The notes under the pieces were generated by a model that was given only the letters and a program-made list of their open reading frames with translations, was not told the DNA's origin and did not search any database. A stretch of 64,000 bases of DNA from Alterluteimonas quercicellularis (GTDB lineage: Bacteria > Pseudomonadota > Gammaproteobacteria > Xanthomonadales > Xanthomonadaceae): the NCBI RefSeq assembly GCF_021191635.1, contig NZ_JAIWPR010000020.1, forward strand, positions 1-64,000. The letters are read 5' to 3'. Below, one piece after another: positions 18,689 through 28,142 of the stretch (the stretch's first letter is position 1; each line of letters starts with the position of its first letter). The translations under genes were made by a program, and so were the position numbers.

Positions 18689-19297
18689 TCATGGGGCCAC
18701 GTTGATCCTCCAGCCTGGCCTGCACATCGTAAGAACGTTGTAAGTGTCCTGTACCAGCGCCACCTCGTACTCGCCCGCGCCGACGCCGGCCAGCGCGGCC
18801 TTGACTCCGAATCCCGAAGACCCAGCTGCGGCAGTCGCGAGCGCTTTCGCCACATCCGGCCTCGGGCCGCCAGCGAATCCCTTCGTCAAGTAGCTCGAGG
18901 ATTCTCCTAGGAGCGCGAGCGCGAACTCGCGGGGCGCCTCCTTACGGGAGTTCACCAGCCAACCCACCACGTGGACGCTGCCGGAGCCCTCGACGGTACT
19001 CACGTTCCCGGGCTCGCGGCTCGCGTTCAACACGTCCACCGAGCAGAGGGCTTTGCCCGCCGCCTGAAGGTCGCGCCTCTGCTGCTCCGTTGTCAATGAG
19101 AACTCGCCCACCGCGGCGGGAACGAATCCGGATGCGCCGGGGGCCACCGTGGTGGGTCGATCGTCGGGTGCTTCCGGCCCTGTGCGCTCCGCAACCTTTC
19201 CGGCGTCGTCCTGGGTCGCGCCTGGCTGTTCCCCACAGGCGACCAGGAGCAAACCCGCAAACATGACAAATGGAGGCAGCAATCGATACGTCTTCAT
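18689..19297 (-). CDS. Putative lipoprotein of unknown function, paralogue 2
   Basis: 202 residues from ATG 19297 (MKTYRLLPPFVMFAGLL), giving a proper signal peptide with lipobox LVAC; the frame open to 19381 adds an unlikely extension. The mature part starts with a Pro/Ala/Glu-rich linker, then CSVDVLNASREPG, VVGWLVNSRKEAPREFALAL, SSSYLTKGFAGG and MCRPGWRINVAP. Every one of these blocks has a counterpart in the gene at 17749, so the two arose by duplication. Overall identity is modest while the core is kept. Spacing between them is 319 bp. Function unknown. Confidence 0.75.
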   Translation of the reverse strand: MKTYRLLPPFVMFAGLLLVACGEQPGATQDDAGKVAERTGPEAPDDRPTTVAPGASGFVPAAVGEFSLTTEQQRRDLQAAGKALCSVDVLNASREPGNVSTVEGSGSVHVVGWLVNSRKEAPREFALALLGESSSYLTKGFAGGPRPDVAKALATAAAGSSGFGVKAALAGVGAGEYEVALVQDTYNVLTMCRPGWRINVAP

Positions 19298-19414
19298 CTT
19301 CGATGATCCTGAGGTGTCTACCATGACTAGGATGATGGTTATCTGGGCCGCCATAGTTCCGGCCCTTCGTTTCTCAAACATGGAGCGGCGACGCGGGGAT
19401 AGCCTAGAGCGTCT

Positions 19415-20413
19415 CTACCTCAACAGGCGATGAATTGCCCGACGCGGCACTGATGCGATGTCGAAAGCGATAAAGCCGAGCAACAGTTGCAATCCCAGAA
19501 TCAGGGGAAGCGCCGCCAACATGACCCGCCCCGGAGAAGCGGTGACGCCGGCACTCGCGGCGTCCGCCCAGAAGTGGACGCCGGCCAGCAGGCCCAGCCC
19601 GACCATCAGCACGCCGCCGACGAGCTCGACGCTCGCCAGCGACATGTCGCGCAGGAAATAGTTGTAGAAGATCCGCTTGCCGGTGTTGCGGACGTGCTTG
19701 TACATGAAGTCGAACAGGATGCGCCGGACGTTGAGGCCGCTGACCTCGTCCCCGTAGCGCGCGTCCATCGGCACGTCCACCACCACGGCACGCAGCGTGT
19801 TGAGCCTGAACAGGATGTCGGTCTCGAAGAAATAGCGCCGGCTGATCTTGTGCATCGGCAGCTTGGGCACCACCCGCGCATGGATCGCGGTGTAGCCGTT
19901 GGTAGGGTCGAACAGGTCCCAGTAACCGGACGAGATCTTGGTCATGAACGAGAGCACGGCGTTGCCGAAGATCCGCACGGCAGGCATCCGTCCGATCTGC
20001 GCCAGATCGTAGAAGCGGTTCCCCTTCGTATAGTCCGCCTCGCCCGCCACGATCGGCGCGATCAGCGCCGGGATCAGCGCGGGCTCCATCTGCCCGTCGC
20101 CGTCCATCTTGACGATGACGTCGCAGCCGTCGCGCTCGGCGCGCGCATAACCGGCCATCACCGCGCCGCCGACGCCGAGGTTGGTCTCGTTGAAGACCAC
20201 GGCGACGCGCGCGTCCGCGCAGTGCTCCTCCACCAGCCGGCCGCTGCCGTCGGGGCAGCGGTCGTCGACGACGTAGATGCGGTCCACCCACTCAGGAACG
20301 CCGGCGATGACCCCGAGGATGTGGCGCGTCACCCGGTAGGAGGGGATGACGACGGCAACGGAACATGCGGTCGGCGCGCCCTCGGGGTGCTGCTGCGGGA
20401 CCGGAAATGCCAT
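19415..20413 (-). CDS. GT2 glycosyltransferase with two C-terminal membrane helices (GtrB/DPM-like)
   Basis: 332 residues. The ATG at 20413 has AGGAGG eight bases upstream, so it is preferred to 20434 or 20542. GT-A features: AVVIPSYR, YVVDDRCPDGSG, GGAVMAGYARA and VKMDGDGQM (the DxD metal site), then GNRFYD and FDPTNGYTAI, which are typical of polyprenyl-phosphate glucosyl or mannosyl transferases. Two hydrophobic helices near 265-325 anchor it. The stop of the preceding GT2 gene is two bases from this ATG, so the genes are coupled. Likely makes a lipid-linked sugar for a membrane GT-C partner. Confidence 0.88.
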   Translation of the reverse strand: MAFPVPQQHPEGAPTACSVAVVIPSYRVTRHILGVIAGVPEWVDRIYVVDDRCPDGSGRLVEEHCADARVAVVFNETNLGVGGAVMAGYARAERDGCDVIVKMDGDGQMEPALIPALIAPIVAGEADYTKGNRFYDLAQIGRMPAVRIFGNAVLSFMTKISSGYWDLFDPTNGYTAIHARVVPKLPMHKISRRYFFETDILFRLNTLRAVVVDVPMDARYGDEVSGLNVRRILFDFMYKHVRNTGKRIFYNYFLRDMSLASVELVGGVLMVGLGLLAGVHFWADAASAGVTASPGRVMLAALPLILGLQLLLGFIAFDIASVPRRAIHRLLR

Positions 20414-20414
20414 G

Positions 20415-21212
20415 TCAGTCGCCTCCTGCTTCATAGGAGTGCGCGTAGGCCCGCGCGAGCAGCGCGGCGATCGGCGCAGGCCACAGCGACGCGAACATCG
20501 CGGCGTCCTCTCTCTCGCGCGCTCCGTCGCGCACGCCCGCACTGGTCTCGCTTTCCTCGTGGATGCGGTGGGCCATCAGGCGGGCGCGGACGAAGCAGAA
20601 TGCGCCCGGCCGGCGTGCGAGCCGGATCCAGGCCTCCCAGTCGAGATCCACCTTGAGGTCCTCGCGAAAGGCGATGCCGGCTGCGCCGGGCCCGAGGGTG
20701 ACCGAGGGACAGGCGATCGGGCAGCCGAAGCGTAGCAGCCTCAGTTTGTCGGCCTCGCGACGGATGTTCTGCCGCCCCAGGAACCCCAGCTCCAGCAGCA
20801 GCCGCTTGATCCTCAGCATCGCGGTGCGCGGCCGCTCGTCGTCGCCTAGCAGCTCGACGTAGTCGGTCAGCACCAGCGAGGCGTCCGGGGCGGCCTCCAC
20901 CGCCCGCATCGTCTCGGCCAAGAAGCCCGGAAGGTAGACGTCGTCCTGGTGCGCGACGGTGACCCAGCGCCGGCTCGCTTGTCCCCGCGCCATGTTCCAG
21001 TCCCGGCCGATGCCGGCGTTGGGCGCATGTGCGAAGTAACGCGCGCCGAACCGCGACGCCAGCGCTTCCAGTTCGTCGGACGGGGTCGACGTGGACACGA
21101 CGATCTCCGAGCCAGCAAGCGTCTGCGCCGCCAGCGACGCCAGGCAGTCGGCAAGATGCGGCGAGCGCCCGTAGGCGGGCACGACGAAGCTGTGGTCGGG
21201 AGCGCGTTCCAT
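20415..21212 (-). CDS. GT2 family glycosyltransferase
   Basis: 265 residues from ATG 21212 (MERAPDHSFVVPAYGRSPHL). GT-A signs: VVPAYGRS at the start, EIVVSTSTPSDELEAL for the nucleotide region, and VTVAHQDDVYLPGFL giving a QDD in the place of the DxD motif. The C-terminal part contains DLDWEAWIRLARRPGAFCFV and HRIHEES, typical of cytoplasmic GT2 enzymes of O-antigen loci. There is no membrane anchor. The gene begins 2 bp after the EamA-like gene and ends 1 bp before the GtrB-like gene. The open frame upstream of 21212 is antisense shadow. Confidence 0.85.
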   Translation of the reverse strand: MERAPDHSFVVPAYGRSPHLADCLASLAAQTLAGSEIVVSTSTPSDELEALASRFGARYFAHAPNAGIGRDWNMARGQASRRWVTVAHQDDVYLPGFLAETMRAVEAAPDASLVLTDYVELLGDDERPRTAMLRIKRLLLELGFLGRQNIRREADKLRLLRFGCPIACPSVTLGPGAAGIAFREDLKVDLDWEAWIRLARRPGAFCFVRARLMAHRIHEESETSAGVRDGAREREDAAMFASLWPAPIAALLARAYAHSYEAGGD

Positions 21213-21214
21213 GC

Positions 21215-21595
21215 TCAGGCGGGCTTGCCGGTCAGCGTCATCATCAGCACCCCCGACGACACCAGCACCAGGCCGGCCCACTGCAGGGGCGCCAGGCGCT
21301 CGCCGTACAGCAGCCAGCTGGAGAGCGCGATGAGGATGTAGAAGAAGGATCCCGAGATCGCGAAGGCGACCCCCAGCTTGACCCGGCTCACCACCACTAC
21401 CCAGGTGATGAAGCCGATCCCCTGGATCGCCACCGCCGCGATGACCTCCGGCGACAGGCAGGCCGCGATCAGCCACTGCAGGCCCTGCGGCACCGGGTCG
21501 CGCTGCGCGATCTGGGTCACCGCCCGCTTGACCAGCAGCTGGCTGCCCAGCGTGGAGCAGGTGACGAACACGATCATCAGGATTTCGCGAATCAT
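21215..21595 (-). CDS. Small EamA/SMR-type membrane protein (ArnE/ArnF-like)
   Basis: 126 residues with four hydrophobic helices: residues 5-20, 43-65, 72-93 and 100-120. It resembles half-size EamA/SMR proteins such as the ArnE/ArnF subunits that flip undecaprenyl-phosphate-aminoarabinose: SQLLVKRAV in helix 1, SRVKLGVAFAISGSFFYILI and the closing motif GLVLVSSGVLMM. Translation is coupled to its neighbours (7 bp from DUF2142, 2 bp to GT2). Placed next to a GtrB-like transferase and GT-C-like proteins, it is a good candidate for a lipid-linked sugar flippase, the job GtrA does in serotype conversion; this is inference. Confidence 0.75.
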   Translation of the reverse strand: MIREILMIVFVTCSTLGSQLLVKRAVTQIAQRDPVPQGLQWLIAACLSPEVIAAVAIQGIGFITWVVVVSRVKLGVAFAISGSFFYILIALSSWLLYGERLAPLQWAGLVLVSSGVLMMTLTGKPA

Positions 21596-21602
21596 GGCGG
21601 CC

Positions 21603-23552
21603 TCAAGGGTAGTACCGCGCGAGCAGCGCGAGGAGCCCGTCGGCGAGCGCGATCATGACGATGGCGGGCACCAGGACCGCCAGGCCGCGGTGGATCGCGG
21701 CGGCGTACCGGCCGGCTCGCAACGGGCCGGCCGAGAAGCACAGCGCGAACGCCAGGCAGGGAATGAAGTAGCGTCCCTGCAGGCCCATGATGATCGTGGA
21801 TTCGGGACTGGTCCAGAACAGGTACAGCGGAAAACTGAGCATCACCACCGCGCCTGCGGCGAAGATCCATCCAGCCGCCATCGTGGCGACCGGCGGCCTG
21901 GGCACGGGCCGGCCCATCACCAACGCCGCCGCCAGGCAGAACAGCAGGCCGAGATAGCTGGCTTTCGTCAGCGACACGTCCAGCCAGCCCAGTGCCGCCA
22001 GCATCGACTTGAGAATCCAGAGGCCGTACGTACTCATGAAAGTGCTGAAGAAAAGTCCGGCCACTTCCAGGGGACTGCCGATGATCCGGGTCAGATTCGC
22101 GCCTGGATCCACCCCCGCCAAGGGTGTCGCGGACGAGGCGCCGTACAGCACCCAGGCGATGTGGATCGCGAAGGGAATCGCCATGAACTTCAGGACCGCG
22201 GGAGCGAAGCTCGCCGCTTGCCGCACGTATGCCGGACGTGCGAAAAGGATCGCCGACAGAACCCAAGCCGCGCCCGGCTTGGATAGCGCGAGGAACAGCG
22301 CGAGCGGGCCGAGAAGCCACCCCGCCCTGCGCACCGGGATTCGCCCCTCTATCATGCCGCATATGGCGCCGAGCCAGGCCAAGGAACTCGCGATATGGAG
22401 CGCGTCCGCGGAGACGGAAGCAATCTGGTAGAGCGACATGGGCATCAACGCGCATACGAACAGTACCCAACGGGCCCTGAGCGTGGCCCAGATGCCGAAT
22501 GCGATCAGCCCCGTCGCTGCCAGCAGGTTGCCCAAGCGTGCGAGCAGAAGGAAATCGCCGAGGTCTCCGCCAGTAGCGCAGCCGATGGCGTAAGCCGCGG
22601 CGGGGACGAGATAAAGCGTGGGCGAATAGCTGTCTGCGCCTCTGGGAAGATCCGCGGTAACCGGCCTGCAGGGTACGGGTGCGGAGAGCTGGTTGAGAAG
22701 CTGTAGCCTGGTGAAACGTACATTTGGATCCAGATAGCCATTGAATCGGCCGTACATCTCGTAAACATTGGGAAAGTAGCGGTCGCCTGTCTCGCCGAGG
22801 AAGGCCCCGTTGGCCATCTTGGCGGCCTTGGTGACGTGTGCGTACTCGTCCGTGACGGCCCCCGGTGGCGTCACCAGCGCGTAGAGAGTGCCGAAGACGA
22901 GCGATATCGCGACATATGCCGGCACGAGTCTCGAGACGCCCGCCCGCGCGGGCGCGCCGGGGAGAGTCCCATCGACAGCAGTGCGTCCGACCCGTCCGCG
23001 CAACCACCAGGCGCTCAGGCCCAGCGCGGCGCAGAACAACGCGACCGCCAACGCCAGCCAGTACAGCACGTCGGCATCCCATGCATTGCCGGGCTGCAGG
23101 CCCAGGGTCACGTGGGGATTCGTGGCCCCCGGCAACGGGGCCACCGAAACGCACCCGGCGCGCGAGGACGCTGTCGCGACCTCGCGACGATCGATGATCC
23201 GATAATCGGCCAGACTCAGTGGCTCGCGCCCCGCCGCCGCCTCCAAGGAGCAGAGCGACACGGTGCTGCCGGCCAGCGGAACCATCCGGATACGTTCGTG
23301 CAGCCCCACCGGCACGAAGACGGACACATCGCCCTCGGCGTCGGCTGGTAGCGGCAGCGAATCCTCGGCGGCGAAGTCGTTTTCGCCGGAGAAGAGCACC
23401 CGGGTTCCCTCGGGCACTCCACCAAGGAAGCCGAAGCGCACTTCCACCAAGTTCCGCGACCAGGCCTGCGTCAGCGAGACGACACCCAGTGCGAAGCAAA
23501 GCAACGCCAACAGGAGCGGGAGGTGGCGCCTGAAGACTGGCATGGCATCCAT
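21603..23552 (-). CDS. DUF2142 polytopic membrane protein
   Basis: 649 residues. Helix 1 (residues 11-30) is followed by a periplasmic beta-rich segment to about 165, then roughly eleven helices. The DUF2142 signature is TPPGAVTDEYAHVTKAAKMANG (quoted in part), an acidic loop after helix 3 as in GT-C enzymes, with FPNVYEMY further on. DUF2142 proteins commonly sit in O-antigen and capsule loci and are assumed to act on lipid-linked sugars outside the membrane. ATG at 23552; a second in-frame ATG lies three codons later. Four bases after the stop of the large GT gene. Substrate unknown. Confidence 0.8.
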   Translation of the reverse strand: MDAMPVFRRHLPLLLALLCFALGVVSLTQAWSRNLVEVRFGFLGGVPEGTRVLFSGENDFAAEDSLPLPADAEGDVSVFVPVGLHERIRMVPLAGSTVSLCSLEAAAGREPLSLADYRIIDRREVATASSRAGCVSVAPLPGATNPHVTLGLQPGNAWDADVLYWLALAVALFCAALGLSAWWLRGRVGRTAVDGTLPGAPARAGVSRLVPAYVAISLVFGTLYALVTPPGAVTDEYAHVTKAAKMANGAFLGETGDRYFPNVYEMYGRFNGYLDPNVRFTRLQLLNQLSAPVPCRPVTADLPRGADSYSPTLYLVPAAAYAIGCATGGDLGDFLLLARLGNLLAATGLIAFGIWATLRARWVLFVCALMPMSLYQIASVSADALHIASSLAWLGAICGMIEGRIPVRRAGWLLGPLALFLALSKPGAAWVLSAILFARPAYVRQAASFAPAVLKFMAIPFAIHIAWVLYGASSATPLAGVDPGANLTRIIGSPLEVAGLFFSTFMSTYGLWILKSMLAALGWLDVSLTKASYLGLLFCLAAALVMGRPVPRPPVATMAAGWIFAAGAVVMLSFPLYLFWTSPESTIIMGLQGRYFIPCLAFALCFSAGPLRAGRYAAAIHRGLAVLVPAIVMIALADGLLALLARYYP

Positions 23553-23556
23553 GTGC

Positions 23557-25881
23557 TCAGAATCCTTTGGGCGAGGCCGCGGCCCACGACACCTCCCGTG
23601 GCGGATACGCCAGGGTGAACGGCGCGTTGGTGAGACTGAAGTTCAGGTTGTAATACGGATCTGTTTCGAGCGCCCGGCCCCAACGCTTCTGCATGAAACG
23701 TTCCTCGCGCTTGAAGCGCTCGATCTTCTCCGGTGTGTTCTCGTAGCCGCGTGAAGCCGACTCGTGATGGTAGAGCTCGGCGAACGGCGTCCACAGGTTG
23801 CGGTAGCCGGCCTCTCGGACGCGCAGGCAGAAATCGACGTCGTTGAAGGCCACGACCAGATCTTCGTCGAGCCCGCCGACCTGCTCGAAGACCTCGCGGC
23901 GGACCACCGCGCACGCCGCGGTCACCGCGCTCAGGGTCTGCGCCAGGCCGGCGCGGTGCTTGTCGCCCGGGTAGCCGCGCGGCATGCCGACGTAGGCGTG
24001 GCCGGCCACACCGCCGATGCCGAGGATGGTACCGGCGTGCTGGATGGTGTCGTTGGGGTAGTAGAGCATGCAACCGACCACGCCGATCTCCGGCCTGAGC
24101 GCATGCGCGACCATCTCCGACAGCCACTCGGGGTGGATCGCCTCGATGTCGTTGTTGAGCAGCGCAAGCACCTCGCCCCGGGCCTCCCGCGCGCCGCGGT
24201 TGTTGATCGCCGAGTAGTTGAACGGGCTGTCGTCGCGCAGGACGCGGACGTTGCCCAGTTCCTCCAGCGAGGCGAAGTAGTCGAAGGTCGCGCGCTCGCG
24301 CGAACCGTTGTCGATCACCACGATCTCGAAGGCGGGGTAGTCAGTCAGCTTCAGGATCGAGTCGATGCACTGCTTCAGCAGGTCGGCCCGGTCGCGCGTC
24401 GGGATCAGGATGCTGACCAGGGGCGCGGGATCGGGGATCTCGTGCACGATGTGGTAGTAGCCGCTGTAGCCCGGCATCTCCTTCACCTCCGCCCGCGTCC
24501 CGGTGCGGTCGAAGTGGTCCTGGATCGCGCGCAGCGCGGCGAGGTGGGCGTAGTTCTTCTCGCCCGGCGCGAGCGCCGTCGAGCCCTCGATCATGCGCCA
24601 GTGGTAGAGCACCCGCGGCACGTGGCCGATCTCGTCGGCGCGCAGCCGCTCGACCGCGCGCAGCGCGAGGTCCCAGTCCTGCGCGCCGTCGTAGCCCTGC
24701 CGGAACCCGCCGATCTCGGTCACCAGGTCCCGCGCATAGACGCCGAGGTGGCAGACGCAGTTCTGCGACAGGAACAGGTCGGGGTTCCAGTCGGACTTGA
24801 AGTACGGGTCGGAGCGGCGGCCCGCCTCGTCGACCTTGTCCTCGTCGGTGAACAGCATCCGCCACGACGGGTTCTGCTGCAGCGCGACCGCGCAATGCTG
24901 CAGCGCCAGCGGGTGGAGCGCGTCGTCGTGGTCGAGCAGCGCCACGTAGTCGCCTGTGGCCAGCGCCAGCGCGCTGTTGGAGGCGGCGGCGATATGGCCG
25001 TTGGTCTCGCGCCTGACCGCGCGGATGCGGCTGTCCGCCGCCACGTACTGCTCGATCGTGCGCCAGACCGCCGGATTGGGCGAGGCGTCGTCGGCGATGC
25101 ACAGTTCCCAATGCGGATACGACTGCGCGATCACGCTGTCGATGCAGGCGCGCAGCCAGCGCTCGTCGGTGTTGTAGGTGGGCACGACGATGGAGAACGT
25201 GGGCGTCCGTTCCAGCGGCGGCAGGGCCGCCAGCGCCTGCGCGATCCCCTCGGGCGAGCAGTCGTCGTAGAAGTCCACCCAGACCTCGTAGTCGGACACG
25301 TCGTTGCCGCCGGTGTGGGCGGCGTACTTGTGGTAGAGCCGCTCGGCCATCCGCCTCGGCCCGCCGCGGAGCAGGTCGACGAAGGTCGCCGCGGCGAAGC
25401 GCAGCTTGCCCAGCCCCTGCCGCGATTCCAGCACCTGGCCGAACATGTAGCGCGCGGCCTCGGCGCGGCCGAGACGCCGCAGCGTGAACGCCTCGATCTC
25501 GAACTCGCAGGGGATCACGCTGGGGTCGAAGCGCAGGCGGGTGACGTCGGCGGTCAGCCGCACCAGCCGCGAGACGGCGTGGGCGCCCTGGCGCGCGTCC
25601 GACAGTGGCAGCAACTGCCGCTCCGCCTCGATCACGTAGCCGCGGGCGTAGTCGGGGTACAGCGACGGCGCATGGACGCGGCCGCGGAACACCCTGAGCC
25701 GCAGTTCGGCCTCGTACCAGCCGCCGGCCAGCGGGCCGTTCGCCAGCTCGACGTCGAAAGCGGGATCGTTGCCGGTGGCGCGCCAGCGCTGCGGGCCCGC
25801 TCCGGCGGCCCCGATGGGTTCGAGCTGGTTGAACGGTCGCAGTGCGAAAGACATCGGCTCGCTCGACATGGGGTCGCTCAT
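23557..25881 (-). CDS. Double-domain GT2 glycosyltransferase, paralogue B
   Basis: 774 residues from ATG 25881, which overlaps the preceding stop (ATGA). An N-terminal beta-rich domain (to about 140) precedes two complete GT-A domains. Domain 1 (228-430) has SIVVPTYNTDERWL, ELCIADDASPN, ALLDHDDALHP at 314-324 and TDEDK. Domain 2 (488-740) has SILIPTRDRADLL, VVIDNGS, ALLNNDIEAI and [17 protein letters not shown]. This layout matches O-antigen polymerising or elongating enzymes that add two linkages. It is a paralogue of the gene at 25878. The 1187-residue frame reaching to 27120 is a shadow beyond this start. Confidence 0.9.
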   Translation of the reverse strand: MSDPMSSEPMSFALRPFNQLEPIGAAGAGPQRWRATGNDPAFDVELANGPLAGGWYEAELRLRVFRGRVHAPSLYPDYARGYVIEAERQLLPLSDARQGAHAVSRLVRLTADVTRLRFDPSVIPCEFEIEAFTLRRLGRAEAARYMFGQVLESRQGLGKLRFAAATFVDLLRGGPRRMAERLYHKYAAHTGGNDVSDYEVWVDFYDDCSPEGIAQALAALPPLERTPTFSIVVPTYNTDERWLRACIDSVIAQSYPHWELCIADDASPNPAVWRTIEQYVAADSRIRAVRRETNGHIAAASNSALALATGDYVALLDHDDALHPLALQHCAVALQQNPSWRMLFTDEDKVDEAGRRSDPYFKSDWNPDLFLSQNCVCHLGVYARDLVTEIGGFRQGYDGAQDWDLALRAVERLRADEIGHVPRVLYHWRMIEGSTALAPGEKNYAHLAALRAIQDHFDRTGTRAEVKEMPGYSGYYHIVHEIPDPAPLVSILIPTRDRADLLKQCIDSILKLTDYPAFEIVVIDNGSRERATFDYFASLEELGNVRVLRDDSPFNYSAINNRGAREARGEVLALLNNDIEAIHPEWLSEMVAHALRPEIGVVGCMLYYPNDTIQHAGTILGIGGVAGHAYVGMPRGYPGDKHRAGLAQTLSAVTAACAVVRREVFEQVGGLDEDLVVAFNDVDFCLRVREAGYRNLWTPFAELYHHESASRGYENTPEKIERFKREERFMQKRWGRALETDPYYNLNFSLTNAPFTLAYPPREVSWAAASPKGF

Positions 25882-28142
25882 GATTCGTCCTTGAAGCTCG
25901 GCATCGGGAGCGCCGCGGTTCTGGGCCTGAAATCCGCTTCCCGCAGCGGATCGATGGTGAACGCCCGACCGCTCAGCGAGAGGTTCGGGCTGTATGCGGG
26001 GTCCCGCTCCAGCGCCCCGCCCCAGCGCCGCTGCATGGTCTCGACTTCGGAGGCGAACCGGGCCTGCTTCACCGGATCGTCCTCGTATCCGCGGCTCGCC
26101 GATTCGTGGTGCAGCAGTTCCGCGTAGGGCGTCCAGAGGTTGCGATGGCCCGCGCGCACGATGCGCAGGCAGAAGTCCACGTCGTTGAACGCCACCGCGA
26201 GCGACTCGTCGAGCCCGCCGACCTCGTCGAAGACGCTGCGGCGCACCGCCAGGCAGGCCGCGGTGACCGCCGACATCGACTGCACCGCCAGCGCGCGCCC
26301 GAACTGGCCCGGATAGCCGCGGCCGCGTCGCGTGTACGGGTGCGCGGCGACGCCCTTCACGCCGAGGATCACCCCCGCGTGCTGCAGCGTCCGGTCCGGA
26401 TACAGCAGCCTGGCGCCCACCGCGCCGACGCCCGGCCGGACGGCCTGCGAAGCCAGCTCGCGCAGCCAGCCGCCGTCGACGACTTCGATGTCGTTGTTGA
26501 GCAGCACGACGATGTCGCCGTCGCAGCGCGCCACCGCGAAGTTGTTGATCGCCGAGTAGTTGAACGGCGCGTCGTAGGTCAGCACCCGCACGCGCGCATC
26601 CTTCTGCACGCGCTCGAAATAGGCGTGGGTCGCGGGCTCCACCGAGCCGTTGTCGACGATCGCGACCCGGTAGTCGACGCCCTCGGTGCGCGCCAGGATG
26701 CTGTCGACGCAGACCGACAGCAGGTCCACCCGGTCGCGGGTCGGAATGACGATGTCGCAGCGCACGCCTTCCGGCAGCGGATGGCGCACGCGCACCGGCC
26801 GCCCCGCGCCCGCGGCGACGGCCTCGGCGCCCGGCGCCGTGCGCGCGAGATGCGCCGCCAGCGCCCGGTCCATGTCCCCGAAGGCGCCCTGGGCGTCCAG
26901 CGGCGCCGCCGGCTCGCCCGGCGGATCGAGGTGGTGGCGGGCGACTGCCGGCAGGTGCAGCACGCCCTCCGGCCCCGCCTCGGCGCCGGCGGCCAGGGTG
27001 GCGGCGTAGCGCCAGGCGCGCGACGGCGGCGCCGAGTCGATCCAGCGCGACAGCCACTCTCGCGACAGGAACGACGACGGCCCCACGTAGTCGTGCTGCG
27101 CCTGCAGTTCCGCGTCCCACGCAGGCTTGAAGTACGGCCGGCGGCGGGTGCCGTCGGCGGCCAGGAAATCCTCGTCGGTGTAGAGCAGCGTCGCGCCGGG
27201 ATGGGCCTCGATCGCCCGCGCCACGCAGGCCAGGGCATGCCCGGGCATCCGCTCGGCGCCGGCGATCCAGGTCAGGTAGCGGCCCCGCGCCTGCCGCACG
27301 CCGGGACAGGCGGTCTCGGCGTCGTCGAGCTCGCGCACGCTCGGCGCACCGGCCTCGACGGGCCGGGCCATGCCTCTGGGCACCAGGATCTCGAAATGCG
27401 GATAGGACTGCGCGAGCAGCGCGTCGAGGCAGGCCTCGCGCATCGCGCGGCCGTCCTGCGGGAGCAGCACGACGGTGAACAGCGGCGCGTCGCCGGCCGG
27501 CGCCGAGGGCGCGCTGCGCGCCAGCGCCGGCCGCTCCTGCGCCTGGATCCAGTCCAGGTAGGCCGCATCGTCCTGCGCCTCGCCATCCCCGCGGTACTCG
27601 GACCAGGCCAGTTCCAGCGCCGCAGCCGCCTCACCGTCGCGCTGCGACGACCGCAGGTTCTCGCACAGGCGCGCGGCGTCGCGGGCGTCGCGCGCACCGC
27701 CGCGCACCAGCGCGCGGGCCATCAGCCAGGTCGCCTCCGCCTCGCCGAGGCGGTCGCAGCGCAGGCCGTCGAAGACGAAGCGGCAGACCGTGGTGGTGGG
27801 ATCGAAGCGCAGGACGCGCGCATCGCCGTCGAAGCGCACGATCGCGTCGAGGCGGCCGCTCCTCGGGTCGTAGCGCAGCGGCATGCGCAGGTCCTCGCCG
27901 AAGCCCTGACCCAGGTCGACGTACAGACAGGGGTCGACCACCTGGCCGCGGGTGGCGCGCAGCGTGGCGCGCAGCCGGTACCAGCCGGCCGGCAGCGGTG
28001 GCTCCAGGCCGTAGAGGAACTGCGGGTCCTCGCCCAGGCTGTCCCACTCGTCCGCGTCGCGGCGGTCGAGCTGGACCGTGCCGTCGGGCGTGCGCGCGTC
28101 CGGCGTCGCTGTCGCGCCCGGCTCGGAATCGGACAGGGTCAC
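25878..28142 (-). CDS. Double-domain GT2 glycosyltransferase with a degenerate first domain, paralogue A
   Basis: 754 residues. The start is GTG 28142: it overlaps the upstream stop as GTGA, repeating the coupling seen down the operon, and the upstream frame is shadow. Layout equals that of paralogue B: N-terminal domain, GT-A domain 1 (221-405) and GT-A domain 2 (462-720). Domain 2 is intact ([34 protein letters not shown]). Domain 1 keeps [24 protein letters not shown] and YFKPAWD but has IAGAE at 293-297 where paralogue B has LDHDD, so the metal site is lost and it is probably not catalytic. Confidence 0.88.
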   Translation of the reverse strand: MTLSDSEPGATATPDARTPDGTVQLDRRDADEWDSLGEDPQFLYGLEPPLPAGWYRLRATLRATRGQVVDPCLYVDLGQGFGEDLRMPLRYDPRSGRLDAIVRFDGDARVLRFDPTTTVCRFVFDGLRCDRLGEAEATWLMARALVRGGARDARDAARLCENLRSSQRDGEAAAALELAWSEYRGDGEAQDDAAYLDWIQAQERPALARSAPSAPAGDAPLFTVVLLPQDGRAMREACLDALLAQSYPHFEILVPRGMARPVEAGAPSVRELDDAETACPGVRQARGRYLTWIAGAERMPGHALACVARAIEAHPGATLLYTDEDFLAADGTRRRPYFKPAWDAELQAQHDYVGPSSFLSREWLSRWIDSAPPSRAWRYAATLAAGAEAGPEGVLHLPAVARHHLDPPGEPAAPLDAQGAFGDMDRALAAHLARTAPGAEAVAAGAGRPVRVRHPLPEGVRCDIVIPTRDRVDLLSVCVDSILARTEGVDYRVAIVDNGSVEPATHAYFERVQKDARVRVLTYDAPFNYSAINNFAVARCDGDIVVLLNNDIEVVDGGWLRELASQAVRPGVGAVGARLLYPDRTLQHAGVILGVKGVAAHPYTRRGRGYPGQFGRALAVQSMSAVTAACLAVRRSVFDEVGGLDESLAVAFNDVDFCLRIVRAGHRNLWTPYAELLHHESASRGYEDDPVKQARFASEVETMQRRWGGALERDPAYSPNLSLSGRAFTIDPLREADFRPRTAALPMPSFKDES

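Noticed and set aside
25882-27120. N-terminal extension of the double GT2 protein (paralogue B) to 1187 residues
   Set aside because: Out of frame with and overlapping paralogue A, no homology, and the ATGA overlap at 25878-25881 defines the start.
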